Assembly (NCBI RefSeq): GCF_900090105.1
Contig: NZ_FMDM01000016.1
Location: 96,373 to 160,372, forward strand
Reading direction: 5' to 3'
Origin: Micromonospora humi
GTDB lineage: Bacteria; Actinomycetota; Actinomycetes; Mycobacteriales; Micromonosporaceae
Length of the DNA stretch: 64,000 bases
Part shown: positions 17,424 through 26,401 of the stretch, one piece after another
Layout of the letters: each line of letters opens with the position of its first letter
How positions within the stretch are numbered: position 1 is the first letter of the stretch
Notes under the pieces: generated by a model
The model's database searches: none
What the model was told of the DNA's origin: nothing
What the model saw: only the letters and a program-made list of their open reading frames with translations
Position numbers and translations under genes: made by a program

Positions 17424-17444
17424 CCGGCCGGCACCTCGTCGCGG
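17408..17444 (+). promoter_or_regulatory. leuA attenuator hairpin
   Basis: CCGCGACGAGG (17408-17418) pairs perfectly with CCTCGTCGCGG (17434-17444). The left arm covers the last codons of the leader peptide, so a translating ribosome decides whether the stem forms. The remaining 120 bp up to leuA are GC-rich and can form alternative stems. Confidence 0.65.
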
Positions 17445-17565
17445 AGTTGAACCGCGCCGTCCAGCACATCCGAACTTCCCCTCGGCACCGCCGCGCACCG
17501 TCGCCCGGCACCTCGCCGACACCTTCCGATCTGCTGACGCCACATGTTCCAGGGAGCACTCCGAG

Positions 17566-19308
17566 ATGGCTCAACCCGTCACCGAGACCGATCCGTTCGC
17601 CCGGCAGCGCCCGAGCCGGATGCCGGTCCACCGCTACCTCCCGTACGACAGGCAGTTCCGCGTCGAACTGCCGGACCGCGCCTGGCCGACCCGCCGCGTC
17701 GAGGCCGCGCCCCGCTGGTGCGCCGTCGACCTCCGCGACGGCAACCAGGCGCTGATCGACCCGATGTCGCCCGAGCGCAAGCGCCGGATGTTCCAGCTGC
17801 TGGTGCAGATGGGCTACAAGGAGATCGAGGTCGGCTTCCCGTCGGCCAGCCAGACCGACTTCGACTTCGTCCGCCAGCTGATCGAGCAGGACCTGATCCC
17901 GGAGGACGTCACCATCCAGGTGCTGACCCAGTGCCGGGAGCACCTGATCGAGCGGACGTTCGAGTCGCTGCGCGGCGCCCGCCGGGCCATCGTGCACTTC
18001 TACAACTCGACCTCCACGCTCCAGCGCCGGGTGGTCTTCGGCCTCGACCGGGACGGCATCACCGACATCGCCACCCAGGGTGCCCGGCTCTGCACCAAGT
18101 ACGCGGAGATCCACACCCCGGACACCGACATCCACTACGAGTACTCGCCGGAGTCCTACACGGGCACCGAGCTGGACTACGCGCTGGAGGTCTGCGCGGC
18201 GGTGATCGAGGTGATCGACCCGACGCCGGACCGCAAGCTGATCGTCAACCTGCCGGCCACGGTCGAGATGGCGACGCCGAACGTCTACGCCGACTCGATC
18301 GAGTGGATGCACCGGCACCTGCCCCGGCGGGACAGCCTGGCGCTGAGCCTGCACCCGCACAACGACCGGGGCACCGGCGTGGCCGCCGCCGAGCTGGGGC
18401 TGCTGGCCGGCGCCGACCGGATCGAGGGCTGCCTGTTCGGCAACGGCGAGCGCACCGGCAACGTCGACCTGGTCACGCTGGGCCTGAACCTGTTCTCCCA
18501 GGGCATCGACCCGATGATCGACTTCTCGAACATCGACGAGGTCCGGCGCGCCGTCGAATACTGCAACCAACTGCCGGTGCACGAGCGCCACCCGTACGCG
18601 GGCGACCTCGTCTACACCGCGTTCTCCGGCTCCCACCAGGACGCCATCAACAAGGGCTTCGCCGCGCTGCACGCCGACGCGGCAGCGGCGGGGGTGCCGG
18701 TCGACGACGTCACCTGGGCGGTGCCCTACCTGCCGGTCGACCCGAAGGACCTGGGTCGCACCTACGAGGCGGTCATCCGGGTCAACTCGCAGTCCGGCAA
18801 GGGCGGCGTCGCGTACATCATGAAGTCCGAGCACCAGCTCGACCTGCCGCGCCGCCTCCAGATCGAGTTCTCCGGCGTGGTGCAGGCCGTCACCGACCAC
18901 GACGGCGGCGAGGTCGAGCCGGGCACCATGTGGGAGATCTTCGCCCGCAACTACCTGGTCGACCACCAGGTCGACCCGGCGGTCACGCTGGCCGGCTACA
19001 CCATCGGCACCGTCGACGGCAAGGTCGAGATCGACGCCCGGGTCGGCTTCGACGGCGCGACGCGGGCGCTCACCGCGGTCGGCAACGGCCCGATCGACGC
19101 GTACGTCAACGCGTTGCAGTCGCTGGGCGTCGCGGTCCGGGTGCTCGACTACCACGAGCACGCGCTCTCCTCCGGCGGTGACGCGCAGGCGGCCGCGTAC
19201 GTGGAGTGCGAGGTGGACGGCCGGACGGTGTGGGGCGTCGGGGTGGACGCCAACATCGTCACCGCCTCGATCAAGGCGGTCACCAGCGCCGTCAACCGTA
19301 CCCGCTGA
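17566..19308 (+). CDS. leuA: 2-isopropylmalate synthase
   Basis: The 580-residue enzyme condenses acetyl-CoA with 2-oxoisovalerate, the first step of leucine synthesis. It is of the long actinobacterial/yeast-like class. The catalytic TIM barrel carries VDLRDGNQALIDPM near residue 55, the metal-binding SLHPHNDRGTG and the FGNGERTGNVD motif. A C-terminal regulatory domain (about residues 430-570) binds leucine for feedback inhibition. The ATG at 17566 has a GGGAGCACTCCGAG leader and matches homologue starts. Transcription is probably attenuated through the leader peptide at 17379. The stop is three bases from the large inverted repeat that separates it from the next, convergent, gene. Confidence 0.96.
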   Translation: MAQPVTETDPFARQRPSRMPVHRYLPYDRQFRVELPDRAWPTRRVEAAPRWCAVDLRDGNQALIDPMSPERKRRMFQLLVQMGYKEIEVGFPSASQTDFDFVRQLIEQDLIPEDVTIQVLTQCREHLIERTFESLRGARRAIVHFYNSTSTLQRRVVFGLDRDGITDIATQGARLCTKYAEIHTPDTDIHYEYSPESYTGTELDYALEVCAAVIEVIDPTPDRKLIVNLPATVEMATPNVYADSIEWMHRHLPRRDSLALSLHPHNDRGTGVAAAELGLLAGADRIEGCLFGNGERTGNVDLVTLGLNLFSQGIDPMIDFSNIDEVRRAVEYCNQLPVHERHPYAGDLVYTAFSGSHQDAINKGFAALHADAAAAGVPVDDVTWAVPYLPVDPKDLGRTYEAVIRVNSQSGKGGVAYIMKSEHQLDLPRRLQIEFSGVVQAVTDHDGGEVEPGTMWEIFARNYLVDHQVDPAVTLAGYTIGTVDGKVEIDARVGFDGATRALTAVGNGPIDAYVNALQSLGVAVRVLDYHEHALSSGGDAQAAAYVECEVDGRTVWGVGVDANIVTASIKAVTSAVNRTR

Positions 19309-19311
19309 CGT

Positions 19312-19462
19312 GAAAGGCGGGGGCCCCTCTTAACGCCTGAGGTATAGGAGGGGGCCCCGCTTAACACCGCACGCCCGCCCGCTGCCCACGCCGCCCGCGT
19401 CGCGTGGTGTTAACAGGGGGCCCCTCCTCTACCTCAGGCGTTAAGAGGGGGCCCCGCCTTTC
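19312..19462. repeat. Double GGGGCCCC/GTTAA element, inverted pair
   Basis: Two 57-bp arms (19312-19368 and 19406-19462) are complementary at 52 of 57 positions with a 37-bp spacer. Each arm is itself two direct units of GTTAA, a GGGG(G)CCCC core and a CCT-rich end. The right arm resembles the single element at 50345-50397. It lies exactly between convergent genes and contains the last codons and TAA stop of the exporter gene. It would fold into a very strong bidirectional terminator. Confidence 0.85.
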
Positions 19463-20892
19463 GCCGGCGGGCGGTGGATGAGCACGGCGGCGAGCAGGGC
19501 ACCGGCGAGCAGCAGCCCGGCGCACCACGCCAACGCGCCCCGGTAGGCGTCGGCCAACGCGCCCTTCTGCTCGTACCCGGTGCCGGAGAGCCCGACCAGC
19601 AGCGGCAGCGCGGCCACCGCGAGCAGGCCGCCGGCCCGGGAGGCGGCGTTGTTGAAGCCGCTCGCCACCCCGGCGAAGCGGTCCGACACGGCGCCGAGCA
19701 CCGAGGTGGTCAGCGGCGCGACCACCAGTGTGAGCCCGGCGCCGAACAGCACCACGCCGGGCAGTACGTCCACCCAGTACGACGCGCCCGGCCCGACCCG
19801 GCGCAGCAGCAGCAGACCGGCCGCGGCGATCACCGGGCCCACGGTGAGCGGCAGCCGGGGGCCGATCCGGGCGGAGAGCGCGCCGGCCCGAGGCGAGCCG
19901 ACCAGCAGCAGCAGCGTCATCGGCACCGTGGCCAGGCCGGTGAGCAGCGCCGACCAGCCGACCACGTTCTGCAGGTAGACGGCGAGGAAGAAGGTGAACC
20001 CGCCGAGCGCCGCGTACACCACCACGGTGAAGACGTTGAGCACCGAGAAGAGCCGGCTGGAGAACAGGCCGGTGGGGAGCATCGCGTGGTCGCCGCGCCG
20101 CCGCTCGACCAGCACGAAGACCACCACGGCGGCCAGCCCGACCACCGCCGCGGCGAGCACCGCCGGGGCGGCGCCGTGCGCCGGGGCGTCGATCAGCGCG
20201 TACGTGACGCCGCCGAGCGCCAGCGCGCCGAGCAACGCGCCGGCCACGTCGAACCCGTGGTGCTTCCCACCGGTACGCGAGATCGACTCGTCCCGGCTCT
20301 CCGGCACCCAGCGCATCGCGGCGAGCACCACGCCCAGGGCCAGCGGCAGGTTGACGAAGAAGATCCACCGCCAGGAGAGCGCGTCGATGAGCCAGCCGCC
20401 GACCAGCGGCCCGAGCGCGGTGGACACGCCGGAGAGGCCGGACCAGGTGCCGATCGCCCGGCCCCGGTCGTCCGGGTGGAAGCTGGCCTGGAGCACGGAG
20501 AGCGAGCCGGGGGTGAGCAGCGCCCCGCCCGCGCCCTGGAGGAACCGGGCGGCGATGAGCCAGCCGGTGCCCTGGGCCAGCCCGCAGAGCACCGACGCCG
20601 CCGCGAACCAGAGCACCCCGAGCAGGAAGATCCGCCGCCGGCCGAACCGGTCGCCCAGCGCGCCGCCGAGCAGCACGAACGCGGCGAGCATCAGCAGGTA
20701 GCCGTTCACGGTCCATTGCAGACCGGCCACCGTGGCGTCCAGTTCGGCGCCGAGGCGGGGCAACGCGACGTTGACCACGGTGCTGTCCAGGAACACCATG
20801 CCGGAGGCGAGGACCGCCGCGAGCAGCGTGCCGCGCCCGGCGGCGGTTCCGGTACGTAGCTGGGGCGCGGAAGCGGGTGAGGTCACGTCCAT
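19441..20892 (-). CDS. MFS transporter, DHA2/EmrB-QacA type
   Basis: The 483-residue protein has about fourteen membrane segments, as in the DHA2 drug:H+ antiporter family. Motif A is GGALGDRFGRRRIF, and motif C-like GPLVGGWLID lies in TM5. The first helix carries the D1 motif VFLDSTVVNVALP. It should export toxic compounds or antibiotics; no regulator is adjacent. The ATG at 20892 (MDVTSP) is preceded by a GAGGG-containing site. The last six codons and the TAA stop (AKGGAPS end) come from the GGGGCCCC repeat element, so the native C-terminus may have been reshaped by insertion of that element. Confidence 0.9.
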   Translation of the reverse strand: MDVTSPASAPQLRTGTAAGRGTLLAAVLASGMVFLDSTVVNVALPRLGAELDATVAGLQWTVNGYLLMLAAFVLLGGALGDRFGRRRIFLLGVLWFAAASVLCGLAQGTGWLIAARFLQGAGGALLTPGSLSVLQASFHPDDRGRAIGTWSGLSGVSTALGPLVGGWLIDALSWRWIFFVNLPLALGVVLAAMRWVPESRDESISRTGGKHHGFDVAGALLGALALGGVTYALIDAPAHGAAPAVLAAAVVGLAAVVVFVLVERRRGDHAMLPTGLFSSRLFSVLNVFTVVVYAALGGFTFFLAVYLQNVVGWSALLTGLATVPMTLLLLVGSPRAGALSARIGPRLPLTVGPVIAAAGLLLLRRVGPGASYWVDVLPGVVLFGAGLTLVVAPLTTSVLGAVSDRFAGVASGFNNAASRAGGLLAVAALPLLVGLSGTGYEQKGALADAYRGALAWCAGLLLAGALLAAVLIHRPPAKGGAPS

Positions 20893-20994
20893 CCACTCTG
20901 CCCTCGATCCACGGCCGACGCCACGAATCAGAGAAACCGCCGCCGGGTACTGTGCGGACTCGCCCGGAGCCCGCAAGCTGGAGAGGTGTCGTCT

Positions 20995-21654
20995 GTGCGT
21001 ACGAGTTCAGGAGTCCGAGCCGGGCTGACCGCCGCGCTCACCGCGGTGCTCGCCCTCGGCGCGGCCGGCTGTGACCCCGCGGTCACCGAGCCGGACGCGC
21101 CGCCGAGCGCTTCGGGGAACGTGAATCAGCAGCTCGGCCAGCTCACCGTGGCCGCTGCCGGGTCGATGAAGGGTTACAGCCGCACCCGGTTCCCGCACTG
21201 GCGGGACACCGGGAAGAACTGCGACGTGCGGGACAGCGTCCTCCAGAAGGACGGTGAGGGGATCAAGCTCTCCGGCTGCAACGTGGTCGGTGGGCGGTGG
21301 GAGAGCGTGTACGACGGGGTGGAGCTGACCGACCCGTCGGACGTGGACATCGACCACACCGTGCCGCTGGCGAACGCCTGGCGTTCCGGCGCGGACGAGT
21401 GGGACGACTCGAAGCGCGGCGACTTCGCCAACGACCTGACCCGACCGCAGCTCATCGCGGTTTCCGCGCGCTCCAACCGGGCAAAGGGTGACCAGGATCC
21501 GTCGCAGTGGAAGCCGGCGAACCGGTCGTACTGGTGCCAGTACGCCGCCGACTGGGTGACGGTCAAGCACTACTGGCGGCTGACGGTGACCACTGCCGAG
21601 AAGGCCGCCCTCACCGACATGCTGGAGGGCTGCACATGGGCGAGCAAGCCGTGA
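20995..21654 (+). CDS. HNH endonuclease family lipoprotein (GmrSD/DUF1524 type)
   Basis: The 219-residue protein has a lipoprotein signal with lipobox LGAAGC at about residue 25. A C-terminal HNH-like nuclease domain includes DIDHTVPLANAW, the Asn in FANDLTRPQLIAV and a final SNRAKGDQDPSQW, matching the GmrSD C-terminal (DUF1524) pattern. Such secreted proteins are common in actinobacteria and may degrade extracellular DNA. The GTG at 20995 has a GGAGAGG site 8 bp upstream; a GTG 9 bp earlier is possible but sits on that site. Four cysteines may form disulfides. The next gene overlaps its end by 19 bp. Confidence 0.87.
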   Translation: MRTSSGVRAGLTAALTAVLALGAAGCDPAVTEPDAPPSASGNVNQQLGQLTVAAAGSMKGYSRTRFPHWRDTGKNCDVRDSVLQKDGEGIKLSGCNVVGGRWESVYDGVELTDPSDVDIDHTVPLANAWRSGADEWDDSKRGDFANDLTRPQLIAVSARSNRAKGDQDPSQWKPANRSYWCQYAADWVTVKHYWRLTVTTAEKAALTDMLEGCTWASKP

Positions 21655-22142
21655 CCGGGGCGGGTGGCGCGCCGGCCCCGGAGAGGACGCCGGACGCCAC
21701 CGGCGACGACGCCGCGGCGGCCGGCACCGACCCGACCCCGACCGGTCCGACCGCGGGCGGTCCGGCGCCGACCGGTCCGGCCTCGGCCGGGATGACCGCG
21801 GACGGCCGGCCGGCGGCACCCGCCGACGTCTCCGGCGCGGGCATGGCCGCCGACGCGGCGCCGGGTGCGCCGGCCGGGGGCGCGCCGTCCGGGGCGGCGG
21901 CGCGTACCGCCGACATCACGGCCGGCCCGGGCGGGGTGATGACCGACGAGGTCGGCGTGGTGACCGGCGAGCTGACGTTGCGCACCGAGCACGCCGACGG
22001 CAAGGTGACGCTGCGGGTGCAGTACAAGGACGCCGACGAGTGGTACGCGGTCACCGGTGGCAGCGCGCCGCTGGCCGACCCGGCCGCGCTGGACGCGGTG
22101 CACACGATCGCGGTGGGGCTGCTCAACCGCCCCGAGGGCTGA
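21636..22142 (+). CDS. Hypothetical protein with Ala/Pro/Gly-rich N-terminus
   Basis: The 168-residue protein is not recognised. The first 100 residues are low-complexity (Ala, Pro, Gly, Thr), and the last 65 look folded and acidic (GELTLRTEHADGKVTLRVQY, then DEWYAVTGG). The ATG at 21636 lies within the end of the HNH gene in another frame, with a GGAGGG site 6 bp upstream, so the two are translationally linked. The gene ends at a perfect 15-bp hairpin. It has no membrane segment or signal peptide, so it would act in the cytoplasm although its partner is secreted. The folded C-terminus might bind a partner protein. Confidence 0.68.
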   Translation: MGEQAVTGAGGAPAPERTPDATGDDAAAAGTDPTPTGPTAGGPAPTGPASAGMTADGRPAAPADVSGAGMAADAAPGAPAGGAPSGAAARTADITAGPGGVMTDEVGVVTGELTLRTEHADGKVTLRVQYKDADEWYAVTGGSAPLADPAALDAVHTIAVGLLNRPEG

Positions 22143-22150
22143 AACCGAGC

Positions 22151-22184
22151 GGACGCGTCGGCCCCGGGCGGGGCCGACGCGTCC
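22151..22184. terminator. Bidirectional terminator
   Basis: A perfect 15-bp stem (22151-22165 with 22170-22184) with a 4-nt loop lies between convergent genes. Confidence 0.82.
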
Positions 22185-22189
22185 TCGGG

Positions 22190-23296
22190 TCACGGGGTGG
22201 GGATGAGTTCGCCGGTCTCGCCCGGCGCCGCGCCGTCGTCCGGCCGGACCAGCTCCGGCTCCACCTCGTGCGGCCGGATCTTGCCGGCCGCGATGTCCTC
22301 GGCGTAGTGGCAGGCGACCCGGTGCCCGTCGAGCACCTCGCGCAGCGCGGGCCGCTCGTCGGCGCAGCGGGTGGGCTGGGCCCACGGGCAGCGGGTGTGG
22401 AACCGGCAGCCGGCCGGCGGGTTCGCCGGCGACGGCAGGTCGCCGGCGAGCAGGATCCGCTCCCGCCGGTCCTCGACCTGCGGGTCGGGCACCGGCACCG
22501 CCGACATGAGCGCCCTGGTGTACGGGTGCATCGGCTCCCGGTAGAGGTCGTCGCTGGACGCCTCCTCCACCAGGCCGCCGAGGTACATCACCCCGACCGT
22601 GTCGGCGATGTGCCGGACCACCGCCAGGTCGTGCGCGATGATCAGGTACGTGAGGCCCCGCTCGTCCTGGAGTTCGTCCAGCAGGTTGAGCACCTGGGCC
22701 TGGATCGACACGTCCAGCGCGGACACCGGCTCGTCGGCGACGATCAGGTCCGGTTCGAGCACCAGCGCCCGGGCGATGCCGATGCGCTGGCGCTGCCCGC
22801 CGGAGAACTCGTGCGGATACTTGCTCAGCGCCGACGCCGGCAGGCCGACCGCGGCGAGCGCCTCGCGGAGCCGCTTGTCGACGGCGGCCTTGTCCTTCGC
22901 CAGGCCGTGCGCCTTGAGGCCCTCGACCAGCAGCGACTCCACCGACTGCCGGGGGTCGAGGCTGGACAGCGGGTCCTGGAAGATCATCTGGATCCGGCGG
23001 CGGATCCGGCGCATCGGCTCGTCCTTGAGCGCGCGCAGGTCGGTGCCGTCGAAGACGATCTCACCGTCGGTCGGCTCGACCAGGCGCAGCAGACCTCGGC
23101 CCAGCGTGGACTTGCCGCAGCCCGACTCGCCCACGAGCCCGTACGTCTCGCCCCGGTTGATGGCGAGCGACACCCCGTCGACGGCGTAGACGTGCCCGAT
23201 CGTCCGGTCGAAGAGCACGCCGCTCTTGATCGGGAAGTGGACCTTGACGTCGCGCAGTTCGACCAGGGGTCCGGTCGGCTCGGTCGGCTCGGTCAC
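22190..23296 (-). CDS. Oligopeptide/dipeptide ABC transporter, ATP-binding protein (OppF/DppF type)
   Basis: The 368-residue ATPase has Walker A GESGCGKST, signature SGGQRQRIGIARAL and Walker B LIVADEPVSALD. A C-terminal oligopeptide-transporter domain has the cysteine pattern CRFHTRCPWAQPTRC, which in this family can hold an iron-sulfur cluster. It energises the permease pair encoded upstream. The start GTG at 23296 overlaps the stop of the preceding ATPase gene by four bases (GTGA), showing translational coupling. It is the last of five genes in the operon. The C-terminus extends about 60 residues beyond the usual domain as an acidic tail. Confidence 0.93.
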   Translation of the reverse strand: MTEPTEPTGPLVELRDVKVHFPIKSGVLFDRTIGHVYAVDGVSLAINRGETYGLVGESGCGKSTLGRGLLRLVEPTDGEIVFDGTDLRALKDEPMRRIRRRIQMIFQDPLSSLDPRQSVESLLVEGLKAHGLAKDKAAVDKRLREALAAVGLPASALSKYPHEFSGGQRQRIGIARALVLEPDLIVADEPVSALDVSIQAQVLNLLDELQDERGLTYLIIAHDLAVVRHIADTVGVMYLGGLVEEASSDDLYREPMHPYTRALMSAVPVPDPQVEDRRERILLAGDLPSPANPPAGCRFHTRCPWAQPTRCADERPALREVLDGHRVACHYAEDIAAGKIRPHEVEPELVRPDDGAAPGETGELIPTP

Positions 23297-24279
23297 GGGA
23301 CCGCCACCTCCTCGGAAACGGGGTTGTTGCAGCGCAGGTCGCCGCCGTTCGCGGTGGGCTCCAGCGGGGGCGTGCCGTCGAGGCAGGCGTCCACCACGTT
23401 GTCGCACCGGGGCGCGAACGCGCAGCCCTCGGCCCACGGGATGTTGTCGGCCACCGAGCCACGGATGGCGTGCAGTCGCTCGCCGCGCGGCGAGTCGAGC
23501 CTCGGCACGGAGTTGAGCAGCCCGTGCGTGTACGGGTGCCGCGGTCGGGCGAACAGCTCGTGCCGCTCCGCCCGCTCCACGATCTTGCCGCCGTAGAGGA
23601 CGTTGACCGTGTCGCAGAGCCCGGCCACCACACCCAGGTCGTGCGTGATCATGATCAGCGCGGTGCCGGTCTCGTCGACGAGTTCCTTGAGCAACGTGAG
23701 GATCTGCGCCTGGATCGTGACGTCCAGCGCGGTGGTCGGCTCGTCGGCGATCAGCAGCCGCGGCTTGCAGGCCAGCGCGATGGCGATCAGGGCCCGTTGC
23801 CGCATGCCGCCGGAGATCTGGTGCGGGTATTCCTTCAGCCGCCGGGTCGGGTCGGGGATGCCGACCGCGTCGAGCAGCTCCCGGGCCTCCTTCAGCGCCG
23901 CCTTGTGGTCCATGCCGCGGTGCCGTTCGAGCACCTCGGCCACCTGGGTGCCGATCGGGATGACCGGGTTCAGCGAGGAGAGCGGGTCCTGGAAGATCAT
24001 GCCGATGTCCCGGCCGCGCCGGTCCCGCAGGTCGTCCGGGCGCAGCTTCAACAGGTCGGCCCCGTCGAAGTTCACCTCGCCGGTGACCTTGTTGCCGCGC
24101 TGCGGCAGCAGGCCCATGATCGCCAGGCTGGTGACGCTCTTGCCGCAGCCGGACTCGCCGACCAGGCCCACCGTCTGCCCCGGCTCCACACTGAAGCTGA
24201 CCTCGTCGACGGCGGTGAACGGTCGCTCACCGCGGCGCTGGAACACGACGCTCAGGTCGCGTACGTCGAGCAGGCTCAT
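23293..24279 (-). CDS. Oligopeptide/dipeptide ABC transporter, ATP-binding protein (OppD/DppD type)
   Basis: The 328-residue ATPase carries Walker A GESGCGKSV, signature SGGMRQRALIAIAL and Walker B LLIADEPTTALD, then H-loop ITHDLGVV. The C-terminal oligopeptide domain has the CAFAPRCDNVVDAC cysteine pattern. Together with the OppF-like subunit it forms the ATPase heterodimer on the inner face of the membrane. The ATG at 24279 lies 43 bp after the stop of the permease gene. The gene overlaps the following one by four bases. The Ala/Val-rich C-terminus ends EEVAVP. Confidence 0.94.
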   Translation of the reverse strand: MSLLDVRDLSVVFQRRGERPFTAVDEVSFSVEPGQTVGLVGESGCGKSVTSLAIMGLLPQRGNKVTGEVNFDGADLLKLRPDDLRDRRGRDIGMIFQDPLSSLNPVIPIGTQVAEVLERHRGMDHKAALKEARELLDAVGIPDPTRRLKEYPHQISGGMRQRALIAIALACKPRLLIADEPTTALDVTIQAQILTLLKELVDETGTALIMITHDLGVVAGLCDTVNVLYGGKIVERAERHELFARPRHPYTHGLLNSVPRLDSPRGERLHAIRGSVADNIPWAEGCAFAPRCDNVVDACLDGTPPLEPTANGGDLRCNNPVSEEVAVP

Positions 24280-24322
24280 CGGGTCACTTCCTCACCGTGC
24301 TGGTCGTTGGTCCGCACCGCCG

Positions 24323-25363
24323 TCACCGCCGGCTCTTCGGGTCGATCGCCTCGCGCATGCCCTCACCCAGCAGGGTGAAGCCGAGCGCGACCACGATGAT
24401 CGCGACGGCCGGGAAGTAGGCGAGTTCCGGCCGCACCTCGAAGTAGCGCTGACCGTCCACACCGAGCATCAGGCCCCACTCCGCGCGGTTGATGTCCGGG
24501 TCACCGAGGCCGAGGAAGGACAGCGACGCGGCTTCCAGGATGGCGGTGGAGAGCGTCAGGGTCGCCTGCACGATCACCGCGGTCATCGCGTTGGGCAGCA
24601 TGTGCCGCAGTACGATAGCGCCCCGCTTGACGCCGAGCGCGCGGGCGGCCAGCACATGGTCGCTCTCCCGCTGGGCGAGCATCGAACCGCGCAGCAGCCG
24701 GGCGAAGATCGGTACGTTGACGATGGCCACCGCGAGGATGACCGTCCACTGGCTGGACCGGCTGGCCATGGCCACCAGGCTGATCGCCAGCAGCAGCGCC
24801 GGCAGGGCCAGCATCACGTCGGTGAAGCGCATCAGGATGTTGTCGACCCAGCCGCCGAACGCACCGGCGAGCGCGCCCACCAGCACGCCCAGGGCCAGCC
24901 CGATCAGCGTGGCGAGCACGCCGACGAAGAGCGTCTGCCGGCTGCCGTGGATCATCCGGGACAGGAAGTCCCGGCCGAGCGGGTCGGAGCCGAGCGGGAA
25001 CTCGCTGCTGGCGCCGGGGATGCTGTCGACGGTCAGGTTCTTCGTCAACTCGTCGAAGCGCTGCGCGGGGTCGTGCGGCGCGAGCAGCGGCGCGAAGATC
25101 GCGACCAGGACGAAGAGCGCCACGATGGACGCGCCGACCATGGCGGTCGGGTTGCGGCGCAGCCGGCGGAACGCGTCGCGGACCAGGCTGACCCCGCCCT
25201 TGTCCGCGGTGGCCTGGGCCAACTGCTCCAGCCGGGCGCGCTTGCGCTCGCCGAGCCGGTCGAGGCCGCGGGGCAGCGTGCCCTCACGCTTCTCCGTGAC
25301 GGCCGAGGGGTCCACGCTCTCGCGCTGGGCGCCCACGGTGGGCTGGATGATCGGATCGCTCAT
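24323..25363 (-). CDS. Oligopeptide/dipeptide ABC transporter permease (DppC/OppC type)
   Basis: The 346-residue protein begins with a long cytoplasmic N-terminus of about 85 residues, then six membrane segments. The family extracellular motif HPLGSDPLGRD appears as FPLGSDPLGRDFLSR, and the EAA loop that contacts the ATPases is AARALGVKRGAIVLRHMLPN. It forms the transmembrane channel with the DppB-like subunit. The ATG at 25363 overlaps the stop of the dppB-type gene (ATGA). The N-terminal extension is longer than in E. coli DppC but common in actinobacteria. Confidence 0.93.
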   Translation of the reverse strand: MSDPIIQPTVGAQRESVDPSAVTEKREGTLPRGLDRLGERKRARLEQLAQATADKGGVSLVRDAFRRLRRNPTAMVGASIVALFVLVAIFAPLLAPHDPAQRFDELTKNLTVDSIPGASSEFPLGSDPLGRDFLSRMIHGSRQTLFVGVLATLIGLALGVLVGALAGAFGGWVDNILMRFTDVMLALPALLLAISLVAMASRSSQWTVILAVAIVNVPIFARLLRGSMLAQRESDHVLAARALGVKRGAIVLRHMLPNAMTAVIVQATLTLSTAILEAASLSFLGLGDPDINRAEWGLMLGVDGQRYFEVRPELAYFPAVAIIVVALGFTLLGEGMREAIDPKSRR

Positions 25364-26367
25364 CGCACACGCACCCTCGGGTCGATGAAGGCGTAGGAGA
25401 GGTCGACCAGGAGGTTGACCAACACGAAGACCAGCGCGGCCAGCAGGATCAGCGCCTGGAGCACCGGGTAGTCGCGGCCGCCGCTGATCGAGTCGTAGAT
25501 CAGCGTGCCGAGGCCACCCCAGTTGTAGACCCGCTCGGTGAGCACCGCGCCGGAGAGCAGCGCACCGGTCTGCAGGCCGATGGTGGTGACCACCGGCAGC
25601 AGGCCGTTGCGCAGGATGTGCCGGCCGCGGATCGTCTTGTGGCGCAGGCCCTTCGCCTCGGCGGTGCGGACGTAGTCCTCGTTGAGGACGTCGAGCACGC
25701 TGGCCCGGGTGATCCGGACGATGACCGCGAGCGGGATGGTGGCCAACGTGATCGCCGGCAGGATGAGGTGCCACAGCGCGTCGCCGGTGGCGTCGAACTC
25801 GCGGGTGAGCAGCCCGTCCAGCACGAAGAAGCCGGTGATGTCGGTGTTGTCCAGCCCGGTGCTGATCCGGCCGGACGGCGGGAACAGGTGCATGTTCTGG
25901 GTGAAGACGTCCTTGAGCAGGTAGCCCAGGAAGAAGATCGGGATCGAGATGCCGAGCAGGGTGCCGCCGATGCTCAGGTTGTCGAGCAGCCGGCCGCGGT
26001 GCCGGGCGGCGAGGTAGCCGAGCGGCACGCCGAGCCCGATCGCGATGATCATGGCCGCGGCGGCCAGCTCCACGGTGGCCGGGAAGGCCCGGCCGATCAC
26101 CTCGGTGACCGGGTCGCCGCTCCGGATCGAGTTGCCGAAGTCGCCGGTCACCAGCCGCTGCATGAATTTCGCGTACTGCACCAGGATCGGCTGGTCGTAG
26201 CCGAGGGCCTTGGTCAGCAGGGCCCGCCGCTCCGGCGTGGCCCGCTCACCGAGCAGCGCCTCGATCGGGCCGCCGGGAAGGTTCCGCAGCCAGATGAAGA
26301 CCAGCGCGGACAGCCCTATCAGGGTCACCACCAGCTGCAGCAGGCGGCGAACTATGACTCGCAACAT
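25360..26367 (-). CDS. Oligopeptide/dipeptide ABC transporter permease (DppB/OppB type)
   Basis: The 335-residue membrane protein starts MLRVIVRRLLQLVVTLIGLS, the usual first helix of this subunit, and has six membrane segments. The EAA coupling loop reads TAEAKGLRHKTIRGRHILRN. It pairs with the DppC-type subunit to form the peptide channel. The ATG at 26367 is clear. It is separated from the substrate-binding protein gene by 104 bp containing a strong hairpin, so its expression is probably lower than that of the binding protein. Confidence 0.93.
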   Translation of the reverse strand: MLRVIVRRLLQLVVTLIGLSALVFIWLRNLPGGPIEALLGERATPERRALLTKALGYDQPILVQYAKFMQRLVTGDFGNSIRSGDPVTEVIGRAFPATVELAAAAMIIAIGLGVPLGYLAARHRGRLLDNLSIGGTLLGISIPIFFLGYLLKDVFTQNMHLFPPSGRISTGLDNTDITGFFVLDGLLTREFDATGDALWHLILPAITLATIPLAVIVRITRASVLDVLNEDYVRTAEAKGLRHKTIRGRHILRNGLLPVVTTIGLQTGALLSGAVLTERVYNWGGLGTLIYDSISGGRDYPVLQALILLAALVFVLVNLLVDLSYAFIDPRVRVR

Positions 26368-26401
26368 CTCTCACACACCAGATTTCTCGTTGAACAGCGG
26401 G

